From Datura wrightii (taxonomy: Eukaryota > Streptophyta > Magnoliopsida > Solanales > Solanaceae), in the NCBI GenBank assembly GCA_035772735.1, contig JASDFA010000004.1:23578501-23642500 (forward strand): 64,000 bases of DNA, in the 5' to 3' direction. Positions within the stretch are counted from its first letter, which is position 1, and every line of letters begins with the position of its first letter. Below the pieces are notes generated by a model. That model searched no databases. It saw nothing but the letters and a program-made list of their open reading frames with translations, and was not told the origin of the DNA. Shown here piece by piece: positions 11,031-23,156 of the stretch. Both the position numbers and the translations under genes were made by a program.

Positions 11031-12298
11031 GTTGTAGGCCGGGGCCCAGCTTCTAGTTCAGCAGCCCCACCCCCACGCACAACACATCATGGCGCATTTA
11101 CTAGCATAGCTGGCGGGCAGCACCAGAACAAATTCTATTCCTTAGCCACTCATCAGGAGCAGGAGGCCTCACTAGATATAGTCACCAATATGTTGAGAAT
11201 CTTTCATGTTGATGTATATCCATTGCTAGATCCGGGGGCTTCCCTATCTTTTGTGACACCATACGTAGCCAGTAGCTTCAGAGTCAGTCCCGATGTTTTG
11301 TTAGAGCCTTTCTTAGTTTCTAAACTAGTAGGTGACTCAGTTATAGCTAGACGGTTGTATAAAGATTGCCCGGTCTCAGTTCTTCATAAGATCATCTCAG
11401 CAGAGTTGATAGAGTTATCCATGACCGATTTCGATGTTATTCTCGGCATGGATTGGTTATTCGTATGCTATTCTTCAGTTAATTATAGGACCCGGTCAGT
11501 AGAGTTCAGATTTTCAAGTGAGCCAGTCTTGGAATGGGAGGGTAGTTCAGTTGTGCCTGTGGGTTGATTTATTTCCTACCTGAAGGCCAGAAAGATGATT
11601 TCTAAAGGGTTGCATGTACCATCTAGTTAGGGTTAAGGAAGTGGAGTTCGAGACCTCGACTATCCAGTCTATTCCAGTAGTACATGAGTATCCATAGGTC
11701 TTTCCTGATGATTTGTCCGGTGTCCCTCCTGAGTTGGAGATTGATTTCGGTATAGATCTTCTTCCCGACAGGAAGCCTATATTTATTCCGCCTTATAGAA
11801 TGGCTCTAGCCGAGCTAAAAGAGTTGAAGGAACTATTAGATAAGGGCTTTATTAGGTTGAGTAAGTCTCCATGGGGTGCACTAGTGTTATTTGTTCGGAC
11901 GAAGGATGGTTCACTTCAAATGTGCATTGATTATCGGCAGTTGAACAAGGTCACCATCAAGAACAGGTATCCTTTACCCTGGATTGATGATTTTTTTTAC
12001 CAGCTTCAGGGTGCCAAGTGTTTCTCCAAGATTGATCTCATATCCGGGTATCACCAGCTCAGGGTTCGAGAGAGTGACATCCGGAAAATTGCTTTCAGGA
12101 CTCGGTATGGTCACTACGAATTTGTTGCTATGTCTTTTGGATTAACCAATTCCCCTACAACTTTCATGGATCTAATGAATAGGGTTTTCAAGGCATATTT
12201 GGACATGTTCGTGATTGTGTTCATTGATGACATCCTTATATACTCTCGTAGCGGGGAGGGCATGCCGCTCACTTGAGAATAGTGCTTCAGACCCTCAA
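11031..12298 (+). pseudogene. Protease and reverse transcriptase fragment of copy III
   Basis: Protease has LLDPGASLSFV near 11224 and ILGMDWL near 11440, open to a stop at 11565, then a frameshift near 11605. RT is open from about 11713 to 12276, with IPPYRM, CIDYRQLNKV, FSKIDLISGYHQLR and the catalytic FIDDILIYS near 12220. Then sequence changes abruptly at 12299, where copy IV's LTR begins, so RNase H and integrase are missing here. The uninterrupted 187-residue RT piece is the best preserved part of this copy. Confidence 0.8.
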
Positions 12299-14204
12299 TG
12301 TAACACCCCACATTGGGAGGCACGACTGGCACCTGGTGCCCCACTAGGATCTAAACTGACTTAACTAGGTCTGTGCACTCCTGGTATATCAAGAAAACAA
12401 CGGGCTATATATCGTCTTTAAATACAACCTCCAGCCGATGAGGCCTTATATCCACCTGTAAAGGAAAATAGATAACCAGAAATAGGCAATAACAGAGAAT
12501 CCTATGCGGGCTGACAAGACCACGATATCTAGTTATGACTAAAAAGTAAATCCGGTGCTAAACTAAGCTATGGTCGTCAAGGCCACTAACTAACAGCTAA
12601 ACAATGCCCCACACGGCCAACACGTAAGCTAAAACATATATGGGCTCCGCACGGCCATCAACAACTAACCATAGGGAAATGAAAATAATCTACTAGCCTC
12701 TAGGAGTAATATGATGGTCGGGACAAGGCCCCGCCTAGTCATAACTATACAATCAAAAGGAGTAAACCTTCAATCTACAAGCTCTGAAGGTGAGGATCCA
12801 ACTGTGCTGACAATCCTGGTTGGGAGCTAAGGGGGACCTACGCCTTATCTATCCATACCTGTAGGAAAGTAATGCAGCGCCCAAGATAGTTCGCCAGTAC
12901 AATATGTACCGAGTATGTAAGGCAATAGTTGTAAACAACTGAAATAAAGAAATGAAACTGAGAATAACTGAAATGGAGGGATAGAGATTATACCTGCATA
13001 GTTGAACTTCCTATTTTCTAATTTATCAGTAACTAAAGCAAACAAGAACCTTACCTGGCCCCCATATGCCGAAAGGTAAAACTAGCACAGAATAACCCAC
13101 TCGGGGGCCCCCATAGGCCCAGGTGGGTACACTTCAATATACATACGCCTGTGGACTCCTGCTATCTGTACCCCGGGTACCAAACTCGACAGAGTGTGCC
13201 GATACTGTATAAGAGTAGTCCAGCCATGGAATGGACTGTATGAGGACCTCGGACCTCATCTTCGTCCCTCACGGATGGCATACCACTCCTCAGAGCAACG
13301 TCATCTAGCCCCTGGCGGGCGTAGGTAATCCCAAACTAAACATGAAATGTTGGTCTCAACTAATAACAGTAGCTAATCGTAACAAATATGCTCAGGGTAT
13401 TCTTACTGGGATTCAAACTGAGTTATGATACTGAAGAAACTAACTAGCCGAAGGGATTTGCCTTAACATATCTGGATTGGTGATTTCTGCTTAACTGGCG
13501 AGTATAAGACTATATTCAACAGCTCTTCTCAATTGAAACCTTATGACTAAGAGAATAAGACTAATTTCAGTACTAAAATCGGCGGAAACGATAACTTTAT
13601 ATATAAATATTAACTATATTTCAACTTAATGAAACACGGTTGAGAATTCGTAATTTCTCAAAAGTACAGAAGGGAGAAATGCTTACTTAAAGCCTGTGAT
13701 CATATAGAGATTAGTTTGGAGTCGTTCCGACAACTTTGGCTCTACGGGGTTACGATTCGCCGGGTGAATTTCACAAAAATAACTCCGTAGTATTGCTCCC
13801 TGCAGCCTTAAAATTCTATACCCGAAGTTAATTTGAATTTGGGCAACATTTTGTAGCTTAAATAGAGGAAATTAGGATTAAAATGGAGAGTTTCCTTCTC
13901 TGGTCGCGGGGTTCTGCTTATTAAGAATGAAATCAAATGATCTGATTAAATATATATAAGGCTTGGGTGGTGGGCACGGACCCCAACGCGCCAATCCTGG
14001 GCCATGCAACGAAGCCCAACGCGCCAGGGAGGGTCCGTGCCATGTTGCCCCTTTGGGCAGCTGGCCCGGCCTTCTCCCATGCAGTCCTGATTCCGTGCTC
14101 ATTTGACCATTCCTTGGGCCCTCTCTCATTCGTATTGTACTCTAAAACTCTTAACTGACGTACGAATAGGCCGACTAAAATTTAAAAACTCACGGGGTGT
14201 AACA
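12299..14204 (-). repeat. 3' LTR of copy IV
   Basis: On the plus strand it runs from TGTAACACCCC to GGGGTGTAACA (about 1906 bp), so both ends fit TG..CA. It is followed to the right by the complement of a purine tract. The CAACGCGCC-rich block (13984-14060) is adjacent to a TATATATAA stretch at 13951-13959, which is the likely promoter region. No real ORF. Confidence 0.75.
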
Positions 14205-14240
14205 TCCTCCCCCCTTAGGAACATTCATCCTCGATTGTCA
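14205..14240 (-). promoter_or_regulatory. Polypurine tract and degenerate stem-loop of copy IV
   Basis: Read on the minus strand, CTAAGGGGGGAGGA lies directly before the 3' LTR. An imperfect stem-loop with loop AGGA precedes it (14221-14238, one mismatch). Same order as in copies II and IX. 14241-14480 between this and the end of pol shows nothing else recognisable. Confidence 0.65.
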
Positions 14241-14480
14241 CTTTAGCTTAGAGTAACCTTAATTCTTTTTACTTATTCTGGAAAAATTTTAGCAGTGTCT
14301 CACCTGTAATATGGACTATCTGAAAATCCTGAAACACAGAAAAGTCCAACACAGGTACTTCACATAGTACTATGGCAACCATTTCACAATAAGGCTAGAG
14401 TCAACTACACTAGATATATACGGCATAAATCATAGAACAACAACTGAATCACTAAAGGTACCTTAACTGCATGGTCTGAG

Positions 14481-15830
14481 CTAAGCCTGGAACAAATGAG
14501 GATATCTGGATCTCATATCATTTTCAGCTTCCCAGGTCATCTCTTCTCTATTCCTGTTCCTCCACAATACCTTAATGGAAGCGACATCTTTAGTTTTCAG
14601 CCTGCGAACCTGTCGATCCAATATAGCTACTGGAACCTCTTCATAGGCTAATCCCTCAGTGACTTGGACATCCTCAACTGGCACAATTTGGGATGGATCC
14701 CCTATACACTTCCGTAGCATCGACACATGAAAGATTGGGTGAACTGATTCTAATTCTGAAGGCAGATCTAACTCGTATGCCACCTGGCCTATTCTCCGGA
14801 GGATTTGATACGGTCCAATAAACCTCGGGTTGAGCTTTCCCTTCTTACCAAATCTCATCACGCCCTTCATCAGTGAAACCTTCTGAAACACCCAGTCACC
14901 CACATCGAACTCCAGGTTCCTTCGCCCGCACATCAGCATAGGATTTCTAGCAGCTTTGAGCTGTCAGCAAGCGTTCTATGATAAGCTTCACCTTCTCTTC
15001 TGACTGATGGATAATATCTGGCCCAATTAAACCCGATTCTCCTACCTCGAACCAACCTACCGGGGACCTGCACTTCCGCGCGTATAAAGCTTCATAAGGC
15101 GCCATCTGAATTGTTGAATGGTAACTGTTGTTGTAAGCAAATTCAATAAGCAGAAAATGTTCATCCCAGTTATCTCCAAAGTCTAACACGCATGCCCGTA
15201 ACATATCCTCGAGCATCTGAATTGTACGTTCTTCCTGCCCGTCTATTTGAGGATGGAAGGCTGTACTCAGATTAACCTGTGTCCCTAGACCCTTCTGGAA
15301 GGATTGCCAAAATTTAGCTGTGAATTGCGCCCCTCTGTCAGACATAATTGATATTGGAACACAATGCAATCGAACTATCTCCCTGATAAATAATTCAGCA
15401 TAATCCTCGGCTGAGAAGGTAGCCCTGACTGGCAGAAAATGGGCCGACTTCGTCAACCTATCAACAATCACCCAGATAGAGTCAAATTTATGCCTGGTGT
15501 GAGGTAACCCTATTACAAAATCCATATTAATTGCCTCCCATTTCCACATAGGCACTGCTATTTCCTGTGTCAGTCCACTGGGTTTTTGATGTTCAGCCTT
15601 CACCTGTTGGCAATTAGGACATTGTGCAACAAATTCTACTAACTCCTTTTTCATCCCTGGTCACCAGTAAATTTCTTTTATATCATGATACATCTTTGTT
15701 GACCCTGGATGAAGAGAGTAAAGGGAATAATGTACCTCGCCCATAATCTGATAGCGAAGCCCTGCCGCATCGGCACACAAAGGCGGCCCCTATACCTTAC
15801 CCTCGCTGAGCCTTATTTCTGAGCCGAACT
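14481..15830 (-). pseudogene. Integrase and chromodomain of copy IV
   Basis: Read right to left. The zinc region has CPNCQQVK (~15620); the core has MDFVIGLP (~15515), ISDRGAQF (~15345) and HPQIDGQEE (~15255), so all three acidic positions remain. The C-terminal GPYQILRRIG (~14805) is followed by the chromodomain-like tail (14481-14660, VLWRNRNREE, TWEAENDM). The core is open for 235 residues (15654-14947). It is then separated from the tail by a stop and a frameshift near 14925, where one extra G appears in the VRRR-type stretch. Inactive as a fused protein. Confidence 0.8.
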
Positions 15831-17831
15831 AGGTTAAGGTCTTCGTACTGCCATTCTTTTACTTCCACAACCAATGATGATACTGTCGTATTTTGAATTA
15901 CTGCTCCGCTGTCTCCTAAATCTACTATACGGATGGCCAAAATGGCTAACTAATGCAATTCTCAAGCCAGTTCCCGCAGTTCTGGCTTCAGGTGTACTAA
16001 ACTCCACATGGATTTACGGCTAAGGGAATCTGCTACAATATTGGCTTTCCCTAGGTGATATAAAATATTCACATCATAGTATTTCAATAATTCTAACTAG
16101 CGGCGCTGCCGCAAATTCAACACTTTCTGTGTGAAAATATACTGGAGACTCTATGATCAGTGAAAACATCTATGTGGACACCATATAAGTAGTGCCTCCA
16201 TATTTTCAAGGCATGAATTACTGCTACCAATACCAAATCGTGGGTGGGGTTATTCTTTTCATGCTTCCTCAACTGTCTTGAAGTGTAAGCAATTACCTAC
16301 CATGCTGCATCAGAACGCATCCTAATCCGACACCCGAAGTATCACAATACACTACATAACCCTCTGATCCGTCTGGCAAAGCTAATACTGGTGCTGATGT
16401 CAACCTGTTTTTCAACTCCTGAAAACTCTGCTCACATGCTTCAGTCTAGTGAAATGTGGCTGTTTTTTTAGTTAACTTAGTCAAAGGTGCTGATAAAGTG
16501 GAAAACCCCTCTACAAATCTTCTATAATATCCAGCTAACCCCAGAAAACTCAGTCGGAGTTTTCGGTCTAGGCCATGTCTTTACAGCCTCAATCTTTTGT
16601 AAGTCAACCTGGATACTAGCTTCTGACACGACGTGACCCAGAAAGGCTACTGAATTCATCCAAAACTCACACTTAGAAAACTTTTCATATAACTGACGAT
16701 CCCTGAGAATCTGGAGTACTGTTCGCAAGTGATCCCAGTGTTCTACTTCTGAGCGGGAATATACCAAAATATCGTCAATAAATACTATCACAAAAAAATC
16801 CAGGTACAGCCTGAAAATGTTGTTCATCAAGTCCATAAACACTGTTGGAGCATTCGTCAATCCAAAGTACATGACTAAGAATTCAAAGTGGCCATACCTG
16901 GTCCTGAAAGCAGTTTTTGGAATATCTCTCGCCGAACTCGAACCTTATGATATCCCAATCTTAAGTCAATTTTTGAGAAGCACTTTGCCCCCTGTAACTG
17001 GTCAAAAAAGTCATCTATTCTGGGAAGCAGGTACTTATTCTTGATAGTGACTTTATTCAGCTGCCGGTAGTCTATACACATGCAAAGGGAGCCATCTTTC
17101 TTTCTCACAAACAGAACTGGTGCTCCCCACGGTGAAGTACTCAGCCTGATGAAGCCCTTATTTAACAGATATTTCAACCATTCATTCAATTCTCTGAGCT
17201 CAGCAGGAGCCATTCGGTACGGAGGGATGGATATAGGCTGAGTACTTGGTAGTAAATCAATTGCAAAATCGATCTCCCATTCTAGGGTATTACCAGGAAG
17301 CTCATCTGGGAATACATTTGGAAATTCATTAACTACTGGAATGGACTGTAGAGTCAGAGATTCTGCTTGAACATACAAAACTCTTACAATATGATAAATA
17401 CATCCCATTGCTATCAATTTTCTCACCCGAAGATAGGAAATAAACCTATCTTTTGGCGTAGCTGCACTACCTTTCCACTCCTGTACTACCTTTCCTAGAA
17501 AGTGGAATCAGACAGTTTTGGTCTAACATTCCACATTGGCATAGCATGGCGCCATCCAATCCATACCCATAATTACATCAAAGTCGATCATCTCTAATTC
17601 TACCAAATCTGCTAAAGTTTGGTTACCAACGACCTCTACTGTGTACCCTCGGTAGACTCTTTTAGCTATGATGGAATCACCGACGGGTGTAGACACCAAA
17701 AAAGGTTGCCGAAGAAATTCTGGCGTGATACCAAACTTCTGGGCCACTAATGGTGTGACATAGGACAAAGTGGAACCTGGATCTATCAAAACATAAACAG
17801 AATGAGAGCAAATTTTCAGCATACCTGTCAC
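15831..17831 (-). pseudogene. Protease, reverse transcriptase and RNase H of copy IV
   Basis: Protease is at 17831-17523, with VLIDPGSTLSYV and IMGMDWMAPC and a stop at 17523 (TAG). RT has IPPYRMAPAELREL (~17230), CIDYRQLNKV (~17075) and catalytic FIDDILVYSRS (~16770). Frameshifts occur near 16930 and 16545. The RNase H region (about 15990-16500) is recognisable only in pieces. Frames 2, 0 and others alternate. Residual identity to copy IX is high, so these are two members of one family. Confidence 0.8.
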
Positions 17832-19134
17832 AATATCTGGTGACGACTCCGACTCCTATCATCCCGGTAAAGCATAAGTGCGATCTGGACCGGTGCCTGA
17901 ACTGGATGCCCCTGGTCTTCCTCGGCCTCTGTCGGCTGAACCTGAGGGTCTACGCCCTGCTGGAGATGCTGGGGCACGTGACCTTGCTGAAAATCTATCC
18001 TTTCGGTCCTGACCCCTCTAACCCCTAGTTGGACAATCTCTCATCATATGACCCTCTCACCCACAAGTATAACACACTGTAGAACCATTCCTACAGGCTC
18101 CAAGATGGCTACGAATGCAAATAGTGCAAGGTGGCATAGTGAGTCTACACTCCTCTGACCCTCTTTGCTGCTGTGAACCCGATGGTCACAAACTCTCATC
18201 GGGTCTTGGCTGCCCCCGATGAATAGATCTGCCACCCTGCTGCTGCTATGGAAGTGGGGGTCTAGGTGGTCTATCTGACAGTTGTGGCCTGGGTCCACCC
18301 TGAGACTCTACCTGAGTATCACTAGGTCTAGCCCTACGGTGCTACTCCTGGCTTCCCCTTTCTATCCTTCACTGTCGTTGCCTGATCCCTTCTATATTCT
18401 GAGCAAATGCCTGGATACGGGCGATATTCATGTCCTCTCATAGAGTAACCGTAACATAGGTCTCCACATACGTTAGAAGAAGCCCCATAATGAACCGATG
18501 CACCCTAGATAGCATGGTGTCAATGAAAGCTAGTGCATATCGGGCCAAGGAGTCGAATATCATAGCGTACTCCTGAACACTCATCGATCCCTGCTCCAAG
18601 TGCAGGAATTGATCAATTCGGGCCTGTCGGATTTCCCATAGCAGATAATGACCTAGGAAGGCCTCCGAAAATTTGGACCAAGTCGGAGGGGGAACATCCC
18701 TACCTCGGGAACTCTCCCAACTCACGTACCATAATAGTGCTATGTCCCGTAGTCGGAATACCGCCAACCCAATGAGCTTCATAGATGTGGCATGCATTAC
18801 CCTGAAGATCCGCTACAACTGGTCCAAGAAGTCCTCAGGATCCTCATCCCGATCTGTCCCTATGATGCGGGGGACTCAGAGCGAGGAACTCTCGGACCCT
18901 TGAACTACCCGGTCCTGCCAAATACTTAGCAACCACGGGCACCACTGGTTGTCTCTACACAGCCATCATCTGAGCTATCATGAAAATAGCACTCCTGACC
19001 TCCTGGTTTGAGGGCATCGGGATAGAAACTGTTGGAGGTAGTTCCGACACATCCGCTGCTCTGGATGGCTCCTAGCGTGGCGGAGGAGGTTGGGAGACCG
19101 AGATGAAGTCTCTCTGTCGACCTCAGATCGGGCC
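17832..19134 (-). pseudogene. Gag remnant of copy IV, cut by copy V
   Basis: The gag core is at 18797-18438 (ESSRGRDVPPPTW, FLGHYLLWEIRQARIDQFL, LARYALAF, VHRFIMGL), matching copy IX gag. Proline-rich and knuckle regions follow in broken frames (17840-18300). The N-terminal part is at 18900-19134. Alignment with copy IX (SARSEGDIEAS-type start) shows that copy V is inserted only about ten codons after the presumed gag start. Stops and shifts are throughout. Confidence 0.7.
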
Positions 19135-20566
19135 TGATCATGGGCAAAAATAGCCTGCTCGAGTGATGCTTTATACCTTAATTTAGTCTTGTTTATCTAA
19201 GTTATTTTATACATTTTCATGTGATTTTATGTAAATGTGAATATATACTAACCAACATGATTAGTCCTTGTTTTTGAAGGTTAATAATGCATTTGAGGAA
19301 CTAATTCATGATTTGGTGAAGTGGAGGAATGGAATCAAGAGCAAAACGAGAAAGTCAACAAGAAAACATGCAATAACTGGCACCCTGCGCGATAGGGGTC
19401 GTGGCAGGCTGCCAACACGGCAACACTTGGCCAAAAATTGCATTTTTTGGCACATTCCAGTGAGGGTACACGTTACCAACGTGTCACGGAGGTCAAGTAG
19501 GGCGTTCAGCTCCGTGACACGTTGTTGTTCCACCACAGGCCAATTTTTGCAATTTTTCAGCATAGTATAAATTGAACCCTTAGCTCCTAAAATCATTTTG
19601 TCACGATTTTATTCTGGAAAACTACCTAGGAGTGAAGGGAGAAGTGGGAGAACTCATCTAGGGTTTGGAAAATTCCCTTCTCATCTACCAAATTCATGTA
19701 AGTATGTTAGTTTAGTAGTAGTTAGTGTAGTTTTACTAACATGAATGGCAAGAACCCTTCCTCTAGGTTTGAAGCCATGAATTATGATTGTGATTTTATG
19801 AAATTATTTTGGAATTAAGTTATAGATTGTTGTTTTCTTCTTGCATTCTGGATTGTTGGTTGTTTTTATGATTGATCACCATGAAAGCATATTTGTTAGC
19901 TTGAGTAAAGCTTGAGAAAGCATTACCTAGGTCAGGACATAAGAATGTGAGGAGCACATTTGTATCTCGGGAGAGATTTTTGTGTCAGGATGGAAATATA
20001 CCTAACACCGTGCTTGGTTGAGACACGGGGGTTATGAAAGACCAACTTGGGATGTCACATCACCACTCAAAGAAGTAGTTCTGAGGCTAAGTTGAGTTAA
20101 ATGGTTAGACGCACGAAAGTCCCTAATCGTTTCCCCGTAAACCACAACATAATTGATTGCCTGCGACTAGAAATTAAACTCCTCACTCACAATGATGCAG
20201 TGAGGCTAGATTGCCGTGTTTAGAGGCTCGAAAGACCATAAACATGCAATTATAATTATGTGAAATAAAAATTGATAGTTCCATGCTTAACCCATTACAA
20301 ATCGTGGTATCGCATGATTAATTGGTTTTAACTCTATGTTGCTCCTAGAGTAATTTCAGAATACTTCGTTGACCCAAACTTAGACTTAATTAATCTCGGT
20401 CGAAAATGTCTATAACCAACACTTGAGGTATTTAAGATCACACTAGAAATGGATAGTTAGAGGAATGGGTCCAGTCCCTGTGGGTTCGACAATCTGGTTC
20501 TTAAAAAGAGCCACTATATTACTTGCACGACCCGTACACTTGCGGACGCGCGAATCAGGCACGTCA
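19135..20566 (+). repeat. 5' LTR of copy V
   Basis: Begins TGATCATGGGC and ends GGCACGTCA, 1432 bp. The first 568 bp recur at 25113-25680. It contains the 46-nt inverted-repeat module (19478-19523) and TATAAAT (19566-19572). A GTAAGT at about 19696 could be a splice donor. No credible ORF. Confidence 0.8.
19478..19572 (+). promoter_or_regulatory. LTR core promoter with perfect 14-bp inverted repeat (copy V)
   Basis: Arms AACGTGTCACGGAG (19478-19491) and CTCCGTGACACGTT (19510-19523) pair perfectly over 14 bp with an 18-nt spacer. TATAAAT follows at 19566-19572. The arms include ACGTGTC, which resembles an ABRE/G-box core for bZIP factors. The 3' LTR copy is at 25456-25501 with TATAAAT at 25544-25550. 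Confidence 0.6.
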
Positions 20567-20572
20567 AGTTTT

Positions 20573-20589
20573 TCACGCCGTTGCCGGGG
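20573..20589 (+). promoter_or_regulatory. tRNA-Asp primer binding site of copy V
   Basis: TCACGCCGTTGCCGGGG begins 6 nt after the LTR end and matches the complement of the plant tRNA-Asp(GTC) 3' end (TGGCGCCGTTGCCGGGG) at 15 of 17 positions. The two changes are at positions 2 and 3, next to where the tRNA CCA end pairs, so priming may be impaired. Copy VII has the perfect site. Confidence 0.75.
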
Positions 20590-20682
20590 ACTAGGCGAGA
20601 TTTTGATAATTTATCTATTTTTGTGTGATTTTTGAATTTCCTAAAGTGTTGAAAAACTTGGTCTTAGCCTGTTTATTTGTAG

Positions 20683-23156
20683 GTGATAGGTTGTCCTGCC
20701 GAGCTGGCTAGAAATAGAGAGGTTGTGAAACCATTACTGGAACCTGAACGTCAAATCCATTTGCGAAGGAGAGTAGCTCTAGAGAAAAAGCTGAAGAGAC
20801 TTCAAGAAAAGGTACAACAACAACCACCCGCGGGACAAGCACAATTGTCATCAGAAGCAATGGCAGCAAGACCAGTTCGCGAAGTGGCAATCCCACTAGC
20901 GACGAATGTGACCTCTAGCATTCGTAAACCAGAGCCTGGAGGGCACTTTGAGCTTAAACAGAACATGGTGCAGCTGTTACATTCTAGTGGTCAATTCACT
21001 GGGATGGCACATGATGACCCGCAGCAGCACCGACAGAGCTTTTTAGAGATTAGTGACACGTTTGTCCCCACCGGCGTGTCCACAGATTATGTCCGACTGA
21101 CCCTCTTCCCATTTTCACTGTTGGGAGAGGCGAAAAAGTGGCTGAAGGCTGAGCCACCGAACTCCATAACTTCATGGAATGACTTGGCTAAGAAGTTCCT
21201 TATCAAATTCTTCTCTTCAGTCAAAACTGCAAAGTTGAGAAGTGAAATACTCAGTTTCAAGCAGAGGCCTGATGAGAACTTATATATGGCTTGGGAAAGA
21301 TTCAAGTCATTGTTGAGAGACTGTCCCCATCACCAGCAAGCAAATGAAGTGCTGGCTCATACCTTTGTAGAAAGTATAGACCCACACACAAAAATATTAC
21401 TAGACTCTGCATCGGGTGGGCAAGCCTTGGATAAAACATATGATGAGTTGTACACTTTGTTGAAAAGAATTGCACAAGGAAATCCAGAGTGGTACAGCGA
21501 GTCATCGAGGGGGCAGGAAAGAGATCGGGGTTGATAGAAGTAGATGGTTTGAATGCCTTGGCAGCACAGTTAGCTTCGTTCCAACATCAAATGATGACTC
21601 AGTTCAATAAATTGAGTATGAACCAACACCAGGGCCAGGTTAATGCAGTTCAGCAAGCTCCGAGTTGGTGTGAAATTTGTGGTAATAATGGGCACATTGC
21701 AGAATCTTGTGGAGCCAATTCGAAATCAGTCAATTTTGTTGGTAATGTGCATAGGAATTAGAATTTTTGGAACAACTCCAACAGAAATTGGCAGGGTCAC
21801 CCGAATTCTTCTTGGGGTGGAAACCAAAAGCAGAATTATATGCAACCTCAACAACAGCAGTATCAGCAGAATAGGCAAAATGATGGGCAATTGAGTAGCA
21901 GCATTGAGGAAACACTGCAGAAAATTTTGGAGTCCCATAATCAGTTAGCGGAAAATCAGGAGAGGATGGAAACAGACTTAATGAATCAACAAGTACCCAC
22001 CCGAAATCTTGAAAAACAAGTGGGTCAGATAGCAGCTGCTCAAAACATGAGATCACAAGGGGGATTACCAAGCGACACAGATCCTAACCCCCGGCAGATC
22101 AATGCCATCAGTCTGAGAAGCGGTAAGCAATTAGCTGATACAGTGCCAAAAGAGCTGAAAAGGGGGGTGCAGCCGGAGTTGGTTAGACCAGAACCATCCA
22201 TCAACATGGGAGATAATCAGAGTGTTGGACAACAAAATGCACAACTTTCATTGCAGCCAGCACAAAGACCACCACCATCATTCCCTCTGAACTTCAGAAA
22301 GAGCAAGGAGGAGGAATGGTTCAAAAAGTTCTTTGAGAGCTTCAAAGAACTTCACATAAATTTGCCTCTTATTGATGTCTTGCAGTGAATGCCCAAGTAT
22401 GCTAAATAATTGAAGGATGTGATGGCGAACAAAGTTAGATTGGTGGATGTCCAGACTGTAGCACTGACTGAGGAGTGCAGTCACAGGGTATTGAGCAAAA
22501 TGCCAAAGAAGCTCAAAGACCTAGGGAGTTTTACCCTCCCCATACAAATTGGTAAAGCTGAGGTGCTACGAGCTTTGTGTGACTTAGGGGAAGCAGTTAA
22601 TCTAATGCCCCTATCCTTATTCAACACCCTAGGGTTGGGAGAACCGAGGTCGACAAGGTTGATGCTGCAGCTAGCTGACAAGTCGCGAGTGACACCTGAG
22701 GGAATAATAGAGGACCTCCTCATCAAAGTAGGTAAGTTTATTATACCTGCTAATTTTATTGTTCTAGATTTTCAGGTTGATGACCAGGTACCCTTAATCT
22801 TGGGACGGCCATTCTTGGCCACCGGTGGAGTGGTGACTGATCTGAGAGCAGGGACCCTAAAAATGAGGGTCGAAGATGAAGAAGAACTCTTCCGCGTTTA
22901 CCAAGAAATGAACCCATCCGCACACTACACTAACCTTTGTCAGGTTAGTGTGTTGGCAGAGGATGAGTGTGGGGTGGAGGATTCCACAGGTGCACCGCCA
23001 AAGGCAAGGTCAAGTGTTCAGCCCGAGTCTGATGGAGGACTTAAAATTGAGAAGAAGTTGGAGAAAGAGAGGAACAGAGTGGAGGTTGTTTCCTCTAAAC
23101 AGCAAAAGAAAAGGAGATGGTTCTCGAAAGAGAACCCAGGTATGAGCATGTCCTGA
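20683..23156 (+). pseudogene. Gag-protease of copy V (frameshift and three stops)
   Basis: Gag runs from 20683: basic N-terminus, then the capsid domain (FELKQNMVQLLH, FPFSLLGEAKKWLKAEPPNS, KFLIKFF, YMAWERFKSLLRDCPHH). A one-base shift in the G-run near 21512 moves the rest to another frame. The knuckle is WCEICGNNGHIAESC (~21666-21710). Stops are TAG 21759, TGA 22386 and TAA 22407. Protease (22500-22900) has CDLGEAVNLMPLS, where the family usually has DLGAS, so the catalytic triad is altered to DLGEA. It also has ILGRPFLATG. No ATG precedes the ORF; TAG at 20680 directly abuts a 3' splice-site-like sequence. Confidence 0.8.

Larger units (their letters stand above)
9055..12298 (+). mobile_element. 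Tekay-like chromovirus copy III, interrupted at both sides
   Basis: Plus-strand element whose visible parts are the last 682 bp of a 5' LTR (9055-9736), a tRNA primer site (9741-9752), gag from 9947, protease and RT up to the catalytic region. Copy II sits in its LTR and copy IV in its RT. The similar LTR halves at 26874-27339 and 37237-38240 could be its 3' LTR. If so, the middle has been lost or rearranged; this is inference. Confidence 0.65.
12299..19134 (-). mobile_element. Tekay-like chromovirus copy IV, 5' end lost
   Basis: Minus-strand element. It has a 3' LTR at the left (12299-14204), polypurine tract, integrase, RNase H, RT, protease and most of gag up to 19134, where Athila-like copy V begins. 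Its own leader and 5' LTR are not found to the right of copy V, where a plus-oriented LTR fragment follows instead. A deletion or rearrangement must have removed them. Target site CTCAA at 12294-12298 cannot be tested because the other flank is missing. Confidence 0.8.

Noticed and set aside
17840..18028. Plus-strand ORF of 62 codons
   Set aside because: It is the antisense of the copy IV gag linker and knuckle region.
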